Source of the DNA: Rhabdornis inornatus
Taxonomy: Eukaryota; Chordata; Aves; Passeriformes; Rhabdornithidae
Length of the DNA: 64,000 bases
Assembly: GCA_013397075.1 (NCBI GenBank)
Contig: VWZS01000630.1
Span: 81,327 to 145,326 of the forward strand
Reading direction: 5' to 3'
Below the pieces are notes generated by a model, which was not told the DNA's origin, did not search any database, and saw only the letters and a list, made by a program, of their open reading frames with translations. Of this stretch, positions 59,401-64,000 are shown piece after piece. Each line of letters opens with the position of its first letter. The first letter of the stretch is position 1. The position numbers and the translations under genes are program-made.

Positions 59401-60172
59401 AATCTTCACCAACCTAAAATCTATCTAAAAGCATGAAAATGTGAAAATTTGGACTTGGAGCTCCCTTTTTCTTTTACAGACAAAGCTTTTCCAGTTCTAT
59501 CCTCAGACCTATTCTTAAAGGAGAAATATGGGGACCATCCCCAGGAGAAAGGAAGAGCTGTTTTGTGTTTATTGCTTTTTAGGTAAGAGCTGGAGCCTGT
59601 CTTCAAATCCAGTATCAAAAGTTATAATAACATCTTCCAAGTTTTGATCTCTATAATGTAAAATACTCCTCTGCAGACTATGATAAAACCTCTTTTAGCT
59701 TCTTGTTTAGTATTTAAACAAGAATATATGTTTAGTACTTAAGTGAGAATATATTGTAAGAAAAAAACATTTTTGATTTAGAATAGAATATAACATAGAG
59801 ATGTTGCAATGAATAAAAGTAAAGTTTGAAGGAAATACAGACCTACTGAGATAAAGAACTGCATGTCAGGCAATAAACAGCTTCAGCCCTACTTCACACT
59901 GATATGAGAAATCAGAAGAGGTAGAATGAAATAAATTTTAAAATAAATAAATACATAAACAGGGGAACACAGTAGGAAAAATGCATGTGAGTGCAGCGCT
60001 GAGGTTCCCCTGGCTGAGTGCAGCATTGAGAGAAGCAATGTAGGATTCTACTCCCAAATTAATTTTTTCTTTTTTTTTGTAAAAAAAAAATATTTACAAT
60101 CTCCTTACAATATCCCTGCATGGCTAGCTAAATTCTTAATCTTCCCATCCTAAACACAAAGTCGTAGGATCA

Positions 60173-60772
60173 TGTAGCTGTCGGGTTAAGGATTTAACCC
60201 TTTAGAAGCGGCGGAAATAAGACACACAGCTACACGGTCATCTTCCAAGATCGGAAAGAGACATTTATTGAGGGCACAATTGATACTTTTTATAGCATGC
60301 TCCACAGAGCTAAGACAAAACAGCAGCTCATTGGATAACTGAGAGAACGCCCATGGGACCGTAGTTCAGAACAAGTCCCACGGCTGGTACCAGGTGTTGA
60401 TCTTTATTATGAATTCCAGTCTGTTTTGACCAAGTTATCATCCTGGGAGAAAGTCTCCCTGACTGAAGCTGAACAAGCTATCAGCCTGGGAACGAAGCTG
60501 AGAGAGCACGAGAAGCTCCAGCCTGAGAATGGCTCTCCAGGCTGTAGTTTTCCTAGCTCTCTAACAGTGTGTCCACAGGATCGGGGAATGATTTGGATCT
60601 TCTTATTCCACCCCCTTGCACTGTTCGCAGACACAAGGATGGAATCGCTCTGTTCAGATGTCGTGGGCCACAGCCAGTGCTGAGGAAACTTCTTTGGACT
60701 CTAGCTGGGCCCTGCACTTTTCCTGATCTCCAACAAAAGCATCTTTAAGGAGAAGTTTATTTTGCTGTAACA
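60173..60772 (-). mobile_element. Candidate ERV LTR, about 600 bp
   Basis: Read on the minus strand, the segment starts TGTTACAGC and ends CAGCTACA, giving TG...CA ends with imperfect inverted termini. A TATAAAA box lies at 60294-60288 and an AATAAA signal at 60269-60264, about 20 bases apart. That spacing suggests a short R region, as in alpharetroviral LTRs. It lies on the expected 3' side of the minus-strand ERV pol remnant. No flanking duplication or clear polypurine tract was found, so the boundaries and the link to that pol are inferred. Confidence 0.5.
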
Positions 60773-62053
60773 TTACGCACCTCGAGTGGACTCAGGATGA
60801 GTAAGGAGCAGACGTGCGGAGCCGCACTCCCCCAGAGCTGGAATCCCCTTTTGCCCCACCCCGCCGTAGCAAACAGGAGTTCATTTCCATCTCCTTTGTG
60901 TCCTGGGAAGCAAGGAAACCTCTCAGCTTGAGTCCATGCAAATTTTCAGACAAAACAGCCTCTTGTTGGAACATAATACTTTGGAGACAAGCCAAGCTCA
61001 ACTAAACTGTCCTTGGGAAGAGTTTTTCAGGTCTAGTAAGGAATATGTTGGTCAAAACACAGCTGAGGCCTTCCCCCTCCCCTCCGTCTGCCAGAGACAG
61101 CAGTGGTTTAACCTCTCTTGGAGGCTCTTGGGCCAGTGCTTGGGGTGAGCTTTTGTGATGCCTCAATCTTCCAGGTAAGTACATTAACTCCCAATAAAAT
61201 CACTGTTGCAGGGTCACTTTTCCCCCATCAATTCCTTTCTTTCATTTAAAAAACCCACAGCTTTAAGTTTCCGTTTCCCTTCTGATATAAAATAGGAACG
61301 TTTTTGTAGGATGACAGATCTTCTCCTGTCTACCACTAGTCTTGGAGCAGACTTCTTTGGCCCAGTTGGCAGAGAGAGCATCACCTGGACAGTGTATTTC
61401 CAGGGCCACGATGCTCTAAAAGGAAACAAAAGGCCAAAATATGATTGCACCGCTTGGATCATATTTCTTCAATTATCATACAAAAAAAATGTTTAACATG
61501 GTATGTATAATCTGTTTGGGGTTTGAAAGTCCGTGGAAAATTAGCATATTTAATGCTGCCCTCAAATGAACTGGGACAAAGATGTTTTAAAATTCCCCCT
61601 ATATGCAAAGTGAAGCCACTGCCAAGCACAAAAAGTCATGCTAGAGCACAGCAAAACTGCCTCTGGAAAGCAACCCAAATTTATTTAAATCGGGTAGGGA
61701 AAACTCTGCCTATTTGTTTGCTCTGACTCTGATGCAAGCCTGTGAAGGCGTGTGAAGATAAAGACATCAACCCATTCATGTTTTAGAGCCCTCCGTGGTG
61801 CATCTGACACGCTCCAGGAGGGCAGGATGTGAAGAGTGCAGGTTTTTCCCTCCTCCTCTCCTTCCCAAAGCCTGGAACAGAGCCCTGGAATGCTGGGGGG
61901 ATGCAGCCAATCATGGCCCCAACCCTGGAGTCACTCTGTAGAGGCCAGTCACAGAGTGGTCCCTGCACAGTGGTCTCACAGGAAAGGGAGACTCGGGCTG
62001 CCTGTGGAGTCAGAAAATGACACGGCAGCCTTGACCACTCACACCTGGCAAGC
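60773..62053. other. No recognisable gene between the candidate LTR and pol
   Basis: If the LTR and the pol remnant belong to one provirus, integrase and env should lie here. I see no integrase zinc-finger or catalytic motif and no envelope-like frame. The 1.3 kb is either unrelated host DNA or too decayed to recognise. Confidence 0.5.
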
Positions 62054-62257
62054 CTAGCTAGCTCCACTGGCTGCCGGTGTCAAGAGTGGGCTGTCTCCCA
62101 GCTTCCGTGAAGCAGGAGTACAGCTAGGGCTCTCCACCCTTATCACGGCCATCTCCGTATCGGCCGGCGTGGCCAGAGCATCCGCTCTCTGATTCCCTTC
62201 GGCAATGAAGCCGGGCAGGTCAGTATGTGACCTCACGTGCATGACGTAGTAAGCCTA
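62054..62257 (-). pseudogene. ERV RNase H C-terminal fragment
   Basis: HVRSHTDLPGFIAEGNQRAD is the C-terminal RNase H motif of class II retroviruses, with the final catalytic His and Asp. It follows an in-frame TAG (62257-62255) and is frame-shifted from the preceding piece. After it the sequence no longer resembles pol. Confidence 0.8.
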
Positions 62258-62280
62258 CTCCCGGCGGGAGACGGCATATA

Positions 62281-62934
62281 TCAATCTCGAGAGCAACCTA
62301 TGGAGATCCGATTTGAGATCTCCTTTAACACTGAATTTTCTGCTCTGGACTCCACACCTACCACATAGGCCGAATCTGTTACCAAATTGAACGGCTCGGA
62401 AAACCTCTCAAAGGCCCAAATGACTGCGTCCAACTCAGCTATCTGAGGAGATCCCTCAACAACTTTAACCTCCGCCTCCCACTCTTGAGTTTGGGGGTTC
62501 TTCCAAGTCATGACTAACTTGTGAAAAGCCCCGGACACGTCAGTAAAAACCTTTACAGCTTTGAGAGGAGTCCAGCTCAATTTATTCTTAGGCACCAAAT
62601 GGAAATTTGAATTAAATAATTTATGGCTATGGCAGTGGATGGATACCTGCCCTGTGTATCTATCCAGAGCAAACTGCAGAGTCTCATTTTCCTGGAGCAA
62701 GTGCTCCAAGGCCCCCTTTGTCAGCTTACCTGATGTTAAGGTAAGTGGTACGTAGATGCACGCAAAGTCACAACCTGCCAGCTCCCACACACAGGCTCTG
62801 GCCTTCCTGATTATCTGAGCCATCAACTCCTGTGGCCTGGTGATACTTTTGGACCTCTGATGACTGAGGAACACCCACTCTATGATCAAGAGGGGGGTCC
62901 CTCTGGTCCTGGTCCCACTGGTGGATGAGGCCAT
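62281..62934 (-). pseudogene. ERV connection and RNase H fragment
   Basis: The third frame of the broken pol. Three RNase H acidic positions are visible: FTD near 62,540, AELDAV near 62,430 and VTDSAY near 62,375. A frameshift near 62,285 ends it before the last motif. RNase H normally removes the RNA strand of the RNA-DNA hybrid. Confidence 0.85.
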
Positions 62935-63262
62935 GGAGATGTGGCAGTTTCTCTAAGATGGTGAATTTGAACGGCAAGTTCGGCAGGTAGCGGTGGGCCT
63001 GTCTAGAGCCCATCGCCTTCTCTACCTTCTCTAAAGCAGCCTTGGCCTCCGGGGTCAGTACCCTAGGACAATCTAATCCATCTCCCCCTTTCAACAAATT
63101 TAAGAGAGGAGCTAGGTCTTCTGTTGTTAACCCTAGCCAGAGCCTGACCCAGTTCAAAGACCCACACAGCTGATGGAGGTCTGCCAAGGTTCTTGGATGG
63201 TTATCGCCAGTTTTTGTGGCACAATGGTCCGCTTGGTGCTCTCCAGCCCCAAGTACTTCCAT
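62930..63262 (-). pseudogene. ERV RT thumb/connection fragment
   Basis: In a different frame from the palm region, the stretch LADLHQLCGSLNWVR is typical of the RT thumb of class II retroviruses and is followed by connection-like sequence. The meaningful part covers about 63,200 down to 62,930. Outside that the frame is a shadow of its neighbours. Confidence 0.75.
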
Positions 63263-63951
63263 GGGGGCATCCTTTGAACTTTGTCTCCTTGGAGCTCAAA
63301 TCCTGCAGAGATTAAAGCTTCAATTACCACTTCTGGGACATGCTGCAGCATATCGTCCTTGGGGGCACAAACCAACACGTCATCCATGTAATGCAGGATG
63401 ACGGCCTCCCCTGCCTGGGCACGAACCAGAGACAACAATGAGGACACATACCATTGACAAATACTGGGGCTGTTCTTCATGCCCTGAGGCAGCACCTGCC
63501 AATGGAAGCACCTCATTGGGGCTTCCCGGTTGATGGAGGGAACCGAGAAGGCAAACCGCGGTGCATCCTCGGGGTCGAGAAGAATTTGGAAAAAACAATC
63601 TTTTACGTCAACTACATCCAGATTCCAATTTTGTGGCAGCATAGAGAGAGATGGCATGCCCAGTTGTAGGGACCCCATGTCCTCAATTCTTTTATTAATT
63701 TCTCGGAGATTGTGAAGGAGCCACCACTTATCCTTCCCCGGCTTTTTGATCACAAAAACCAGAAAATTCCAAGGGCTATTTGTCGGGACGATGTTATCCT
63801 TCGCCAACTGCTCCTCCACGAGCTCATTGAGCGCCTTCAATTTCTGTTTGTTTAGCGGCCACTGATCTATCCAGACTGCATCATCAGTAAGCCAATTCAG
63901 TTTTTGGATAGGGCGCTCCACAGTGGCCGCCTGGAAAAATCCTGTCGGCAC
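63200..63951 (-). pseudogene. ERV reverse transcriptase fragment
   Basis: An open stretch covering the RT fingers and palm. DVKDCFF carries the first catalytic aspartate, LPQG follows, then YMDD with the other two. The start is open toward the assembly gap, and the coordinate 63951 corresponds to a GTG, not a proven start. The family-like frame is lost near 63,200; the residues after that are a frameshift tail. RT normally copies viral RNA to DNA; this copy is isolated from the rest of pol. Confidence 0.85.
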
Positions 63952-63992
63952 GCCGGTATTTCAATTCTNCGGCACGCCGGTATTTCAATTCT
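63946..63992. repeat. 23-bp direct repeat flanking a single N (assembly join)
   Basis: The same 23 bases (starting cggcacgccggtatttc) occur at 63946-63968 and 63970-63992, separated only by an N at 63969. This looks like a contig end joined to an overlapping contig without merging. Confidence 0.9.
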
Positions 63993-64000
63993 GACCCCCC

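Larger units (their letters stand above)
53241..60172. other. Intergenic DNA downstream of PTGS2
   Basis: About 6.9 kb with no supportable exon on either strand; short open frames are scattered and unlike any family I know. It contains two CR1 pieces and a GATA-type microsatellite. From vertebrate gene order PDC (phosducin) is expected further right, but it is not in the window. Confidence 0.7.
62054..63992 (-). mobile_element. Class II endogenous retrovirus pol remnant, defective
   Basis: A minus-strand stretch of retroviral pol: reverse transcriptase, connection and RNase H, in order from right to left. The motifs LPQG (63492-63481) and YMDD (63390-63379) and the flanking residues fit class II (beta/alpharetrovirus-like) avian ERVs. 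The reading frame changes near 63,200, near 62,930 and near 62,285, and a TAG interrupts it at 62257-62255. Homology is lost near 62,054, before integrase. On the 5' side it runs into an assembly gap at 63969. It cannot make a working polymerase. Confidence 0.9.

Noticed and set aside
61783..62067. Minus-strand frame just beyond RNase H, considered as integrase or env
   Set aside because: It has no zinc-finger or catalytic motif and no similarity to retroviral proteins that I can recognise.

Overview
The window is nuclear DNA from a bird, probably a songbird. It is AT-rich and carries many degraded CR1 LINE 3' tails in both orientations, an avian-type LTR and a class II endogenous retrovirus (ERV) remnant. 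Its genes are split by GT-AG introns, and the one complete gene is a vertebrate cyclooxygenase. Most long open frames elsewhere look like chance frames or repeat-derived frames.

Layout. (1) 1-20.6 kb: the 5' part of PLA2G4A (cytosolic phospholipase A2 alpha) on the minus strand. The only coding exon I could find is the short ATG exon at 3739-3771. A CpG island at about 20.1-20.85 kb is the likely promoter, with a possible non-coding first exon; the rest is intron filled with CR1 remnants. (2) 20.9-45.5 kb: the spacer between two divergent promoters. It holds CR1 tails, a ~1 kb LTR-like element (29.9-30.9 kb) with CTCF-like motifs, a near-perfect 44/48-bp hairpin at 27.64-27.74 kb and a (TGGATA)16 array. 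(3) 45.6-53.24 kb: the complete PTGS2 (COX-2) gene on the plus strand. It has a TATA-type promoter with AP-1, kappa-B-like and CRE-like sites, ten coding exons giving 604 residues, a 2.2 kb 3' UTR with an AU-rich element cluster, and a poly(A) signal. (4) 53.24-60.17 kb: intergenic DNA with small repeats. (5) 60.17-64 kb: a candidate 600-bp LTR and, on the minus strand, a broken class II ERV pol (reverse transcriptase and RNase H). The window ends at a one-base assembly gap flanked by a 23-bp direct repeat.

Functionally, PLA2G4A releases arachidonic acid from membrane phospholipid and PTGS2 converts it to prostaglandin H2. Two consecutive steps of one pathway are therefore encoded divergently, here with about 25 kb between the inferred promoters. 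The gene order agrees with the known vertebrate PTGS2-PLA2G4A synteny. I see no operon, CRISPR, tRNA or rRNA gene, and no convincing new gene system; the most interesting leads are regulatory and structural.
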